The position numbers and the translations under genes are program-made. 64,000 nucleotides of DNA from Chryseobacterium viscerum. GTDB lineage: Bacteria; Bacteroidota; Bacteroidia; Flavobacteriales; Weeksellaceae. The stretch is from positions 372,001-436,000 of the forward strand of contig NZ_JAPDFT010000001.1 of NCBI RefSeq assembly GCF_025949665.1, in the 5' to 3' direction. Positions within the stretch are counted from its first letter, which is position 1. Each line of letters starts with the position of its first letter. The notes under the pieces are model-generated. The model was not told the DNA's origin. It made no database searches and was given only the letters and a program-made list of their open reading frames with translations. This document shows, piece by piece, positions 42,300 through 50,989 of the stretch.

Positions 42300-42809
42300 A
42301 TGAATAATGCATCCATTTTAAAAGAAATTATAGAGCAAAGAAGAAGTATTTTCCCAAAAGATTATACAGACACAGAGATATCTCAGGAAGTTGTAGAGGA
42401 AATTGTAAACTCTGCTACATTTGCTCCCAATCATAAACGTACTAAACCTTGGCGTTTCAAGATATTCAAAGGGGAAGAAAAAGCACAGCTGGCATCAGAA
42501 ATGCAGGCAATCTATAAAGCAATTACACCCGAACAGCTTTTCTTAGAAAAAAAATACGCAGATATCGGTTTTAAAATCAATAAAGCTAATGTTGTAGTTT
42601 CCATCGTAGTCAATTTCAGTGGAATGGTTCCTGAATGGGAAGAAATAGCAGCTACTTCAATGGCCGTTCAGAATATGTATCTTACCTGCACAGCGAATAA
42701 TATCGGATGCTACTGGAGTTCACCTAAAATTGTAGAGGAGTTGAAAGATTCTCTGACTATTGAAGAAAACCAGCAATGTCTGGGACTTTTCTATATGGGA
42801 ACGGTATAG
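42300..42809 (+). CDS. Nitroreductase family protein
   Basis: The 169-residue protein belongs to the FMN-dependent nitroreductase family (YdjA-like). It has IIEQRRSIFPKDYTD, EIVNSATFAPNHKRTKPWRFKIF at the FMN phosphate region, and MAVQNMYLTCTANNIGCYWSSP. At 169 residues it is short but complete. The substrate is unknown. It ends directly against the next gene (stop then ATG with no gap). Confidence 0.88.
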   Translation: MNNASILKEIIEQRRSIFPKDYTDTEISQEVVEEIVNSATFAPNHKRTKPWRFKIFKGEEKAQLASEMQAIYKAITPEQLFLEKKYADIGFKINKANVVVSIVVNFSGMVPEWEEIAATSMAVQNMYLTCTANNIGCYWSSPKIVEELKDSLTIEENQQCLGLFYMGTV

Positions 42810-43394
42810 ATGAAGAATATTTACAGAAATTATAATGAAGAAGATCTGCATGCTGCTTATCTTCATATGACTGATCATACCGGTAAAGTCAATGATGAAC
42901 TGCGTAAAGCCATCAGTCAGCAATTCAATTATGATGAATTTGTAAAAGCAGCAGAATTCAGGAAGGTTTTAGTTAAAGAAAAAGGGAGAATCTCATTTGA
43001 AGTACACAAAATGGTACAAAAGGGAGAAAAGATAGATACTATTCTTGAAACGATCTCTTCGAAAATGATCGGAAGCAGTGATTTGAAAGTTTTTATTCTG
43101 GATAAATTTGATCAGTTTTCAAAAGTAAAAGAAAATGATAAAATAGATTCGAAAATAATTTTTAAAAGCCTTTTAGGACTTGTAGCAGCTTCTGTTACCG
43201 GACTTCTTTTTTTAAAGGCTGTGATGACATCTACAGGAGAATTTTCATTTTTTCTGCTGGTACCTGTTTATATCATCAACTATTTCGTGATCTATGGAAT
43301 TACGGGAAAGACACGGGATAATTTTGTTGTTTTTATGGCTGTTCTTATTTCCGTAATTATTTCAACAATATTCTCTCTTGCTATGCTTGGTTAG
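42810..43394 (+). CDS. Hypothetical membrane protein following the nitroreductase gene
   Basis: I do not recognise this 194-residue protein. The first 120 residues are soluble and charged (DLHAAYLHMTDHTGKVNDELRK, FDQFSKVKENDKID). The rest has two or three membrane helices (SLLGLVAASVTGLLFLKAVM, FFLLVPVYIINYFVIYGI and VVFMAVLISVIISTIFSLAML). The ATG follows the nitroreductase stop without spacing, so the two genes are translationally coupled. It may be an inner-membrane partner of that enzyme. Confidence 0.65.
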   Translation: MKNIYRNYNEEDLHAAYLHMTDHTGKVNDELRKAISQQFNYDEFVKAAEFRKVLVKEKGRISFEVHKMVQKGEKIDTILETISSKMIGSSDLKVFILDKFDQFSKVKENDKIDSKIIFKSLLGLVAASVTGLLFLKAVMTSTGEFSFFLLVPVYIINYFVIYGITGKTRDNFVVFMAVLISVIISTIFSLAMLG

Positions 43395-43455
43395 AAAAAA
43401 TAATTTGAATTTATAAAACTTTTCACTTTGAGCTTTTTACTTCAAACTTTTTTAC

Positions 43456-43463
43456 TATCTTTG
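43456..43463 (+). promoter_or_regulatory. -7 promoter box of rpsP-rimM
   Basis: TATCTTTG matches TAnnTTTG. TTTG at 43427-43430 could be the -33 element, 25 bp upstream. Confidence 0.55.
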
Positions 43464-43511
43464 CACTCTTAAATATTTAACTGGGACGAGTTCCCGTAAA
43501 ATTCAAACATT

Positions 43512-44078
43512 ATGTCAGTAAAAATCAGATTACAAAGACACGGTAAAAAAGGAAAACCTTTTTTCCACATCGTGGTTGCAGATTCTAGAGCTAGAAGAGA
43601 TGGTAGATTCATCGAAAAACTAGGAACTTACAACCCAATTACTAACCCAGCAACTATCGAATTGAACGTTGATTCCGCTGTACAGTGGTTAAACAACGGT
43701 GCTCAGCCTACTGATACTGCTAGAGCTATTCTATCTTACAAAGGTGCTCTTTACAAAAAACACTTACAAGGTGGTGTAGCTAAAGGTGCTTTTGACGAAG
43801 CTGAAGCTGAAAAAAGATTCAATGCTTGGGTAGAAGCTAAAGATTCTAAAGTACAAGGTAAAGTAGAAGGTTTAGCAACTGCTAAAGCTGATGCTAAGAA
43901 AGCTGCTTTAGAGGCTGAAGTAAAAGTAAACGAAGCTAGAGTTGCTGCTGCTGCACAAGCTGAAGCTGATGCTAAAGCTGCTGAAGAAGCTGCAAACGCA
44001 CCTGCTGAAGAAGTTGTTGCTGAAGCTACAGAAGGAGAAGCTCCTGCTGCTGAAACTGAAGAAAACACTGAAGCTTAA
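43512..44078 (+). CDS. rpsP: 30S ribosomal protein S16 with long Ala/Glu-rich tail
   Basis: The first 85 residues are classical S16: MSVKIRLQRHGKKGKPFFHI, VVADSRARRDGRFIEKLG, TYNPITNPA, and GAQPTDTARAIL. The remaining 100 residues form an Ala/Glu/Lys-rich, low-complexity extension (AEAEKRFNAWVEAKDSKVQ, ADAKAAEEAANAPAEEV) of the length usual in Flavobacteria. It is the first gene of rpsP-rimM. S16 is part of the 30S body. Codon use is that of a highly expressed gene. Confidence 0.95.
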   Translation: MSVKIRLQRHGKKGKPFFHIVVADSRARRDGRFIEKLGTYNPITNPATIELNVDSAVQWLNNGAQPTDTARAILSYKGALYKKHLQGGVAKGAFDEAEAEKRFNAWVEAKDSKVQGKVEGLATAKADAKKAALEAEVKVNEARVAAAAQAEADAKAAEEAANAPAEEVVAEATEGEAPAAETEENTEA

Positions 44079-44092
44079 GACCAAACCCTGTT

Positions 44093-44635
44093 ATGCGTAA
44101 AGAAGATTGCTATTTTTTAGGTAAAATCACACGCAGACATGGACTTGCGGGTAACGTAATCCTTAAATTGGATACGGACCAACCCGAGCTTTACAATAAA
44201 TTGGAATCAATATTCGTTGAAATCAACGGATTATTGGTTCCATTTTTTATTGAAAGATCATCGTGGAGCAAACTTGATGCTCTGAATCTTGCATTCAAAA
44301 ACTCTTCTGAGGCTATCATAGACCAGGTATTGGGTAAAAATGTTTACCTTCCGCTTGCTTCACTGCCTAAACTTTCAGGAAAACAGTTCTATTACCACGA
44401 AATCATCGGGTTTGAAATTTTTGATCAAAATGATAACAACTGTGGAGTGATCAGATCCGTAAACGATCAGACGGCACAGGTGTATTTCATTACCAATCTG
44501 GATGGAAAAGAAGTGGTTATTCCTATGATAAAAGACTGGATTCTTGAAGTTGACAGAGAAGAAAGAATAATCAAAATGGAACTCCCTGAAGGTCTTATTG
44601 ATGTATTCCTTGTTCCATCCAAGAAAGACGAATAA
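44093..44635 (+). CDS. rimM: Ribosome maturation factor RimM
   Basis: The 180-residue protein helps mature the 16S rRNA 3' domain and binds S19. It has CYFLGKITRRHGLAGNVILKLDTDQPELY at the N-terminal beta barrel and the PRC domain (FYYHEIIGFEIFDQNDNNCGVIRSVNDQTAQVYFI, then LEVDREERIIKMELPEGLIDVF). It is 14 bp after rpsP, the classical S16-RimM pair; trmD and rplS, often next, are not seen here. Confidence 0.95.
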   Translation: MRKEDCYFLGKITRRHGLAGNVILKLDTDQPELYNKLESIFVEINGLLVPFFIERSSWSKLDALNLAFKNSSEAIIDQVLGKNVYLPLASLPKLSGKQFYYHEIIGFEIFDQNDNNCGVIRSVNDQTAQVYFITNLDGKEVVIPMIKDWILEVDREERIIKMELPEGLIDVFLVPSKKDE

Positions 44636-44672
44636 TTTTTGCAATAAGCAATTTCTTTCTCACTTTTCAATA

Positions 44673-46325
44673 TTACTCATTACTCATAATTAAACTTGGT
44701 AAAAGATATTCTTGTACCATTTTTTCAACTTGTGGGTGGGCATAAGGTTTATTGTAAGCTTGTGCGGTAATTACCATGACAACTGGTATTTGAGTGAAGA
44801 TGATAATTTTATTTCCGCCATTTCCGCTGGATTGGAAAGCTTCATAACTGTTGTTTCCCACTGTATAAACTTTTCTCCAGAATAAATATCCATACCCTTC
44901 AAAATCCTGACGATCCGGAAAATAATTGGTAAAAGATTTCTTAATCCAATCCTTACTTAAAATAGTTTTACCTTCCCAAACTCCATTATTACTATACAGT
45001 TGTCCGAATTTTGCAAAATCAAGCGCTTTCATACGAAGTCCTCCTGCCAGAGAAGGCTTTTGCTGTGGAGTAAACTGCCATTTATAATTTGTGATTCCAA
45101 GCGGTTGAAATAACTTTTTATCTGCATAGCTTTTTAAGCCTTGAGGAACTGTTCTATCCAAAATATCTCCGGTTACCACCACCCCGGCAGTGAAGTAACT
45201 CCAGTTTTTTCCTGCTACATTATCTGTCATTGGCAGATCCAACGTGAAATTTACCCAATTTTCGGTAGGATACATATTTTCCTCATTTCCGGCAGATTCA
45301 AAATTTTCATCGTTTCCGTCAAATCCGGAGCTCATTGTCAATAAACTTTTTATAGTAACATTATCTTTTTGTGAAGAATAATTTTTAAATTGTCTCAGAT
45401 CATAGAAATCTTTCAGGTTTTGATTTTCACTTTTTATATTTCCTTCTCTGATAGCAATTCCCATTAAAGCTGAAGAAAATGATTTTCCTACAGAACGGGT
45501 ATCCTGCAAAGAATCTCTTCCGGATCCGTTGAAATATTCTTCAAGAAGCAATTTCCCGTCTTTTACAATAACAACTCCGGTTATATTTTTAAACCTGTTT
45601 TCTGCAATTTTCTTATTCAGATTTCTGATAGTTTCTGTGTTGATCTTTTCCTGAGAAACCTTCCATCCGCTGTTGGGCTGGATAGACTGAACAGCGATCT
45701 GTTGCTCCGAAATATTTTGGGACGGAACACTGAGGTTGATCTGTCCTTCTGCAATAACAGCTCCTATCTTGATTGTAGAGGTATTAAGATACGGACGCAT
45801 TTCAATTTTTAAAATATGATTTCCTTCTGTCAGAGCATCAATTCCGTTATGGGCCATGTAGAAGCGCATCCACAGATATCTTCCCCATGAATCTTCATTT
45901 TTACTGCTGAGAAGAGGAATTCGTAATGTAGTTTTGTTTTTTTTATGATCTGAAGTACCTGCACCTGTATTGAGGTTTTCTTTATAGATCAGCTTGCCAT
46001 CTACATAAAATGAGAATTGATAATTTCCGTTTTTCAACAGTTCCTCAACGGTCCAATTGGGTTCAAGCTGGTGAAGGTAATTGACAAGAGAATTGTCAAA
46101 AAAAGCAAGAATGCCAAGATCTCCGTTTTCCTGGAATAGACAAGAAGTGAGAAAGTCCGAATCTTTCAAATTTTCAAGAGTAACGGCTTTGTTAAGGAAA
46201 ATAATTTTTCCGGTATATTTTTTTTGAATCGGATTTTCAATTTTTTCAGGATTGATTATATTTTTATTCTGCCCCTGATAAAGATAAAATGTAAAAATAA
46301 AGATCAATAATAGAACTGGTTTCAT
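44673..46325 (-). CDS. Serine hydrolase (beta-lactamase fold) with long N-terminal region
   Basis: The 550-residue secreted protein has a signal peptide and about 200 residues of unidentified beta-rich sequence. The class C-like domain follows with SVGK in DTRSVGKSFSSALMGIA as the SxxK nucleophile, and later WSYFTAG in the position of YxN (the Asn is replaced by Thr). GNGGNKIIIFTQIPVVMVITA is near the end. It probably is an esterase or D-aminopeptidase-like enzyme of the periplasm or surface. Confidence 0.82.
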   Translation of the reverse strand: MKPVLLLIFIFTFYLYQGQNKNIINPEKIENPIQKKYTGKIIFLNKAVTLENLKDSDFLTSCLFQENGDLGILAFFDNSLVNYLHQLEPNWTVEELLKNGNYQFSFYVDGKLIYKENLNTGAGTSDHKKNKTTLRIPLLSSKNEDSWGRYLWMRFYMAHNGIDALTEGNHILKIEMRPYLNTSTIKIGAVIAEGQINLSVPSQNISEQQIAVQSIQPNSGWKVSQEKINTETIRNLNKKIAENRFKNITGVVIVKDGKLLLEEYFNGSGRDSLQDTRSVGKSFSSALMGIAIREGNIKSENQNLKDFYDLRQFKNYSSQKDNVTIKSLLTMSSGFDGNDENFESAGNEENMYPTENWVNFTLDLPMTDNVAGKNWSYFTAGVVVTGDILDRTVPQGLKSYADKKLFQPLGITNYKWQFTPQQKPSLAGGLRMKALDFAKFGQLYSNNGVWEGKTILSKDWIKKSFTNYFPDRQDFEGYGYLFWRKVYTVGNNSYEAFQSSGNGGNKIIIFTQIPVVMVITAQAYNKPYAHPQVEKMVQEYLLPSLIMSNE

Positions 46326-46410
46326 TACAAGAAGTATTTAAACAAAAGTAACAAACTTCTTAGTGCCAAAATAGAATGAAATTAACATTTATATTGATCT
46401 GCCCTTGAAT

Positions 46411-47325
46411 CTAATTAAATAATTTTCTAAATTCTCCCGGAGACTGATTGGTCTTTTGCTTAAAGAGTTTACTGAAAGACTGTGGATGTTCAAATCCCAA
46501 TTCATAAGCAATTTCACTTACAGATAAACTTGTCGTGCTCAAACGTTCTTTAGCAGAATCAATGAGTTTATTCTGAATATGCTGTTGGGTATTTTGCTGG
46601 GTGTGAAGCCGTAGAAGCGTTCCCAGATAATTAGGAGAAATATTCATTTGTTCGGCAATGGTTTTTACTGATGGGATTCCGGTTTCAAGAAGATTTCCAC
46701 TTTCAAAATATTGAGAAAGAAGGTCTTCAAACTTGTATAATAATTCGTGGCTTGATTTTTTTCTGGTGAAAAATTGACGTTCATAAAAACGGTCAGAGTA
46801 AACCAGTAATAATTCAATCTGGGCAATGATCAGTTCCTGCGTGAATCTATCGGTGTTGGTTTGATATTCACGCTCAATATTTTTAAAAATATCAACAAGA
46901 ATTTTCTCTTCCTTGTCAGAAAGAAAAAGGGCTTCTTTCACCTTATAACTGAAGAAATCATAAGATTTTATTTTCCTGGTTAATGAAGTGTTCCACAGAA
47001 AATCGGGATGAATCAGCAATAAAAATCCGGTAGGCTCTACTTCAACATCCTGTCTTATTTCCAGACTTAAAAACTGTTGTGGAGAAACAAAGCACAATAC
47101 GCCCGAGTCAAAATCATATTGCTGCTGTCCGTAATTGAACTTAGGACTGACATTCTTTTTCAGACCAATTGAATAAAAATTCTGTATCCATTTCAACTCC
47201 CCATTGTCTATAATATAGCGGACTTTACTGTAATCTATCACACTGATCAGCGGATGCTCAGGATTGGGAAGACCACAGAAAGCATGAAAATCTGAAATAG
47301 AATTAAAATGAACAGGCTGTTTCAT
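46411..47325 (-). CDS. AraC family transcriptional regulator
   Basis: The 304-residue protein has an N-terminal ligand-sensing domain (NFYSIGLKKNVSPKFNYG, then DFDSGVLCFVSPQQF) and a C-terminal AraC HTH pair: VKTIAEQMNISPNYLGTLLRLHT and SVSEIAYELGFEHPQSFSKLFKQKT, ending NQSPGEFRKLF. The subtype is common in Flavobacteria. It lies downstream of the SDR gene, on the same strand but beyond a terminator, and may control it. Confidence 0.9.
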   Translation of the reverse strand: MKQPVHFNSISDFHAFCGLPNPEHPLISVIDYSKVRYIIDNGELKWIQNFYSIGLKKNVSPKFNYGQQQYDFDSGVLCFVSPQQFLSLEIRQDVEVEPTGFLLLIHPDFLWNTSLTRKIKSYDFFSYKVKEALFLSDKEEKILVDIFKNIEREYQTNTDRFTQELIIAQIELLLVYSDRFYERQFFTRKKSSHELLYKFEDLLSQYFESGNLLETGIPSVKTIAEQMNISPNYLGTLLRLHTQQNTQQHIQNKLIDSAKERLSTTSLSVSEIAYELGFEHPQSFSKLFKQKTNQSPGEFRKLFN

Positions 47326-47377
47326 ATAGCGAAGTTAGTTGTTTTTGTAAAAAGTATAACGTATTGATTCAAAAAGT

Positions 47378-47410
47378 CTTCGGCTCTGCTTATGTATAAC
47401 AGAGCCGAAG
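47378..47410 (-). terminator. Terminator of the SDR gene
   Basis: CTTCGGCTCTG and CAGAGCCGAAG form an 11-bp stem on an 11-nt loop, followed on the minus strand by ACTTTTTG. Confidence 0.82.
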
Positions 47411-47425
47411 GGTATCACTACAGAA

Positions 47426-48265
47426 TTAGATCGCAGTGGAAACAGTAAGGCTTTCCCATTTCTCAGCGTCTTTCTTTAAAATATCAATCTTGTTATTCAG
47501 AAATTCCAGGGTACCTACACCCAATAACAAGTGTACTGGTGGATTTTTCTCCTTACTGATCTGGATCAGGACGTCAGCTGCTTTTCCAGGATCATTAGGC
47601 TGATTTCCGTTGATGTCATTAAGGTGTGCCTGTTCAGAATTCCTCGCTGCTTCATACGCCTGAATGGGATTGGCGGGAGTTTTTACAGAATCTTTGTTCA
47701 AAAAATCGGTACGGAAATATCCTGGGTACACTACGGTAGCATGAATTCCGAAATCTTTTACTTCTTCAGCCAAAGCTTCAGTAAAGCCGGCAACAGCAAA
47801 TTTTGTTGAACAGTAAATTCCCCAACCTGGAAAATTGGCAGAATATCCCCCAACAGAAGAAATATTGAATATGTTTCCTGATCTTTGCTCGCGAAGATAA
47901 GGCATGGCGTTTCTTATCACATTTAAGGTTCCGAAAACATTCACCGCATAATTTTCTCTTGCTTCTTCATCGGTAAGTTCTTCCAGCGTTCCGATCTGCC
48001 CGTAGCCTGCATTATTGACAACTACATCAATTCGTCCGAAATGATTCACTGTTTTAGCAATAGCAGATTTGATGTCATTATTGTCTGTAATGTTGACGCT
48101 GAGCGGCAGGAAGTTCTCTGAAGTTTCTCCGATGGTGGAGATCAGGGATTCAACGGTACGGCTTGTAGCAGCAACCTGAAATCCTTCGGATAATAATTTT
48201 TTTACCAACTCGAATCCTAAGCCTTTTGAAGCTCCTGTCACGAACCATACTTTTTTTGTTTCCAT
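47426..48265 (-). CDS. SDR family oxidoreductase
   Basis: The 279-residue classical short-chain dehydrogenase has the nucleotide-binding loop TGASKGLGFELVKKLL (residues 10-25), NNAGYGQIG, and the active-site pattern SVGG...YCSTKFAVAGF (Ser, then Tyr-x-x-x-Lys). GYFRTDF is typical of the NADP-dependent group. The substrate is unknown. It has a terminator after it and an AraC regulator beyond. Confidence 0.92.
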   Translation of the reverse strand: METKKVWFVTGASKGLGFELVKKLLSEGFQVAATSRTVESLISTIGETSENFLPLSVNITDNNDIKSAIAKTVNHFGRIDVVVNNAGYGQIGTLEELTDEEARENYAVNVFGTLNVIRNAMPYLREQRSGNIFNISSVGGYSANFPGWGIYCSTKFAVAGFTEALAEEVKDFGIHATVVYPGYFRTDFLNKDSVKTPANPIQAYEAARNSEQAHLNDINGNQPNDPGKAADVLIQISKEKNPPVHLLLGVGTLEFLNNKIDILKKDAEKWESLTVSTAI

Positions 48266-48377
48266 TTTTAAATATTTTTTTGTTTAAATGATGGTACAAA
48301 GATGGAAACTTACAAAAGGGGAAATGTATCCAAATCGGGGAATGATGTATCCAAATCGTGAATGGTACTATTTCAAA

Positions 48378-48460
48378 AGTGTCATTCTGAATGGAATAGA
48401 ATGAAATGAAGAATCTCAAACACTTGATAACTAGTAAGATTCTTCGTTCGTCACGATTAC
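48378..48460. repeat. Inverted-repeat intergenic element (GAAGAATCT / AGATTCTTC)
   Basis: GTCATTCTGAATGGAATAGA is followed by GAAGAATCT (48408-48416) and AGATTCTTC (48437-48445). It belongs to the widespread GTCATTCTGA repeat family. No gene is seen. Confidence 0.6.
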
Positions 48461-48512
48461 AAAAGCGGAATAATTTGACTTTCAGGACGGCCTTTCTGAA
48501 TTCGGACAGATT

Positions 48513-49319
48513 CTAATGATTTTTCAAAAGCTTCCTGTATTTAAGTGGAGTAATTCCTATACTCTCTTTGAAACAACGGATAAAATGGCTCTGGTCTGAA
48601 AAACCACATTCCAAAGCGATATCCGTTAAAGAATTGGGTAAAGTGAGAAGTTCAAGAGATTTATTGAGTTTTAATTTTCTGAGGTATTCGCCCAGATTGC
48701 AATGGAAGTATTTATGAAAATCCCTGCTTAAATGAATGGGATGAATGTTCAATGTTTTGGAAAGTTTTGTAAGATTGAGACTTTCCGTAAAGCTTTCATG
48801 CAGAATTTCATTGATCTGACCTACCCATACGGGGTTTCTATCAACTGTTTCTTTCTGATGGCTCAATTGACTGAAAAGATGTAATAATAACTGATTGACA
48901 GCTATTTCAAAAGACAAATCATTGGTTTTGGTTTCCCTGAATATCTGATAAACCAACAGTTTTAAAGCGGGATCTTTTATATTAAAACTACCTTCCACTT
49001 TATTTTTCTGAATATCAAACCGATCAAACCAGCTTTGTGAAAGTTCGATGTGAAAACCTCTTGTGAAAACCTCCGGTTTAATATTGTAATGCGGATCTTC
49101 CCAATGATGGTACAATAACGTTCCTGCAGAACAGTCATACCTTTCTTTTTTGTTTCCTTCTGTCATATTGCCCTGCAGAAGAAAAGTGAAATAAGCATTT
49201 TCATGATAATGCCAGTCTACGTAAGGATGTGTATACTCCGTATCAGTGATGGTCAATCCTTCTAAATTGACCATTTGATTGGTTTGTCCAAAGTATTCGC
49301 CTTTACGAAGTGTATTCAT
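48513..49319 (-). CDS. AraC family transcriptional regulator
   Basis: The 268-residue protein has an N-terminal cupin (YVDWHYHENAYFTFLLQGNMTEG, then YDCSAGTLLYHHWEDPHYN) and a C-terminal HTH pair: LTKLSKTLNIHPIHLSRDFHKYFHCNLGEYLRK and LTDIALECGFSDQSHFIRCFKESIG. Its ATG overlaps the stop of the HTH gene upstream (4 nt, ATGA), so the two are translationally coupled. The two proteins probably act in the same pathway. Confidence 0.88.
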   Translation of the reverse strand: MNTLRKGEYFGQTNQMVNLEGLTITDTEYTHPYVDWHYHENAYFTFLLQGNMTEGNKKERYDCSAGTLLYHHWEDPHYNIKPEVFTRGFHIELSQSWFDRFDIQKNKVEGSFNIKDPALKLLVYQIFRETKTNDLSFEIAVNQLLLHLFSQLSHQKETVDRNPVWVGQINEILHESFTESLNLTKLSKTLNIHPIHLSRDFHKYFHCNLGEYLRKLKLNKSLELLTLPNSLTDIALECGFSDQSHFIRCFKESIGITPLKYRKLLKNH

Positions 49320-50245
49320 GATAGGGTTTGTTTTAATCGGTCAATCTGTTCATACATTTTATTAAAGAACATTTTCCTTTCCCGGTTTCCGGATTCGTTC
49401 AGCGATCTGGAGTTCTTGATCTGATGCTCAAAATAGCTCAGAGAATCTTCACAGGTGATTTTATCATTGGTCATCATATATCCAAACATGCTGAAAGGAA
49501 CAAAAAAAGAACATTGCTGCTCATTTTTGAATAAAATACTGTTGTTTAAAATTACTAAATCATTCACATAGATCTGAAAATTAGTTTTCTCCAGTGTTTT
49601 CATTTCAAGCCCTTCCAATAGTTTTCTCAGGTCATCCAGAATAAGATCTACATCATTTTTCTTTAACAATCCCATCTCATAATAGAATGAGATTTGTCTT
49701 AAAGCGCTCATAATAGTGGTGTCATTCCAGATTTCAGTTACATTTTGTTTATCATAAAGATCTTTCAGCATTTCATTTTTTACAGAATGATATTCCATAT
49801 TAAACTCATGAAAAGGACTTAAAAATTTATCCTGGTTCAGTAAATTCATCCAGACATAAAATTTGAAGCGGGACAAAATGGAATCTGAAATCGTGTAAAA
49901 AAATGGGATGTCTTTTGCTGAATAAAATACTTTGGAATTGGTGATATTCTGAAAAACATTTAAAATCTTCAAAGAGTTTTCAAAATAGTTTAAAAGATCT
50001 TCGGTGGTTCTTACAGGCTGGGTTCTTTTAACAATCAGTTGGTTTTCTGTTCCCAGGAACTGATCTAATGAAATCTGATAGTATTTGGCAAGTTCCAGTG
50101 CTTCCTCAAAACTGAACTTGGCTTTCATGGAAGTCCTTCTGTGAGCTGCATCATAGCTGATATTAAGAATGTTGGCGATCTCATCATTTAAAGATTTTTC
50201 ACCGATTTTTCTTCGGATCTCCTTCAGTAGGGCTTCCTGGTGCAT
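49316..50245 (-). CDS. Helix-turn-helix protein of unknown family, coupled to AraC
   Basis: The 309-residue protein starts with a Cro/C1-like HTH (EIANILNISYDAAHRRTSMKAKFSFEEALELAKYY, about residues 21-56) and then has about 240 residues I do not recognise, mostly helical and with no membrane segment. The family looks like one of the orphan HTH regulators of Bacteroidota. It is divergent from a group of secreted proteins and lies under a perfect palindrome at 50249-50265 that overlaps its promoter, which fits autoregulation and control of the divergent genes. Confidence 0.7.
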   Translation of the reverse strand: MHQEALLKEIRRKIGEKSLNDEIANILNISYDAAHRRTSMKAKFSFEEALELAKYYQISLDQFLGTENQLIVKRTQPVRTTEDLLNYFENSLKILNVFQNITNSKVFYSAKDIPFFYTISDSILSRFKFYVWMNLLNQDKFLSPFHEFNMEYHSVKNEMLKDLYDKQNVTEIWNDTTIMSALRQISFYYEMGLLKKNDVDLILDDLRKLLEGLEMKTLEKTNFQIYVNDLVILNNSILFKNEQQCSFFVPFSMFGYMMTNDKITCEDSLSYFEHQIKNSRSLNESGNRERKMFFNKMYEQIDRLKQTLS

Positions 50246-50248
50246 AGT

Positions 50249-50265
50249 TTTGTGATTTTCACAAA
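50249..50265. promoter_or_regulatory. Palindrome TTTGTGA-TTT-TCACAAA at the HTH gene start
   Basis: Perfect 7-bp arms, overlapping the TACATTTG -7 box of the HTH gene and 4 nt upstream of its ATG. Confidence 0.6.
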
Positions 50266-50269
50266 TGTA
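50262..50269 (-). promoter_or_regulatory. -7 promoter box of the HTH-AraC operon
   Basis: On the minus strand TACATTTG, an exact TAnnTTTG match, 16 nt before the ATG. Confidence 0.5.
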
Positions 50270-50317
50270 GCATTTTTTTTAATTTTTTTTCACATTCGGA
50301 ACTGAGCCTTCTGCTGA

Positions 50318-50325
50318 TAATTTTG
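50318..50325 (+). promoter_or_regulatory. -7 promoter box of the secreted-protein operon
   Basis: TAATTTTG matches TAnnTTTG, 25 nt before the first ATG. Confidence 0.5.
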
Positions 50326-50350
50326 AACTGTAATTTTAAAATAAAGAGTT

Positions 50351-50989
50351 ATGAAAACACGAATTTTATTAATAGCAGTTCTTTTATTCAGTAGTCTGGC
50401 CTATGCATCAGACCGTTTAAAAGCAGATTCTTTGAAACCGAGACTGATTGCCGCTTCCCCCTCAAAGAATGTCAGAAACGTGAATGGAGTTTTATTTAAA
50501 TATTATGATGAAGAAGATCATTTTAAACCGAAAAAAGTAAATGGCCTGGGCCTGGGATTCAATTTCCTAGGTGTTTTTCTTCCTCCGTTGATGCTTTTCA
50601 ACTTACAATTACCTGGTAATGATGATTATGTAATAGTTCCTCGTGAAAAGATGAACAAAATCAATGGACTTCAATTGTCGCTCATCAATATGGAACCTAC
50701 GGTTACAAATGGTTTGGAAATCAATGTTTCAAGTAATATCAATACTTATGCGGTGACCAACGGTATGGCTGTTTCTCCGTTTTTTAATCTGCACCATGAA
50801 ATGAAAGGGGTTTCTGTAGCACCACTGGCTAATATTGGCCAGAAATGCAGAGGAATACAAATAGGACTGTACAATAAATGCAGTGATTTCAGTGGAATAC
50901 AGATTGGCGGATGGAATGAGAACGGAAAGAGAAAACTTCCTTTGATCAACTGGAATTTTAAAAAACAAAAAACCAATAAGACATTATGA
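50351..50989 (+). CDS. LA_2272-type surface repeat protein
   Basis: The 212-residue protein has a signal peptide (MKTRILLIAVLLFSSLAYA) and at least three short repeats of the form INGLQLSLIN, TNGLEINVSS, KGVSVAPLAN, RGIQIGLYN and SGIQIGGWN. These match the LA_2272 surface repeat family of outer-membrane or surface proteins, which probably form a beta-helix or barrel-like face. The function is unknown. It overlaps the next start by 4 nt (ATGA). Confidence 0.75.
   Translation: MKTRILLIAVLLFSSLAYASDRLKADSLKPRLIAASPSKNVRNVNGVLFKYYDEEDHFKPKKVNGLGLGFNFLGVFLPPLMLFNLQLPGNDDYVIVPREKMNKINGLQLSLINMEPTVTNGLEINVSSNINTYAVTNGMAVSPFFNLHHEMKGVSVAPLANIGQKCRGIQIGLYNKCSDFSGIQIGGWNENGKRKLPLINWNFKKQKTNKTL

Noticed and set aside
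43751..44068. Ser/Ala-rich frame on the minus strand inside rpsP
   Set aside because: It is the reverse reading of the Ala/Glu-rich tail of S16; the GCT/GAA-rich codons leave that frame open by composition.
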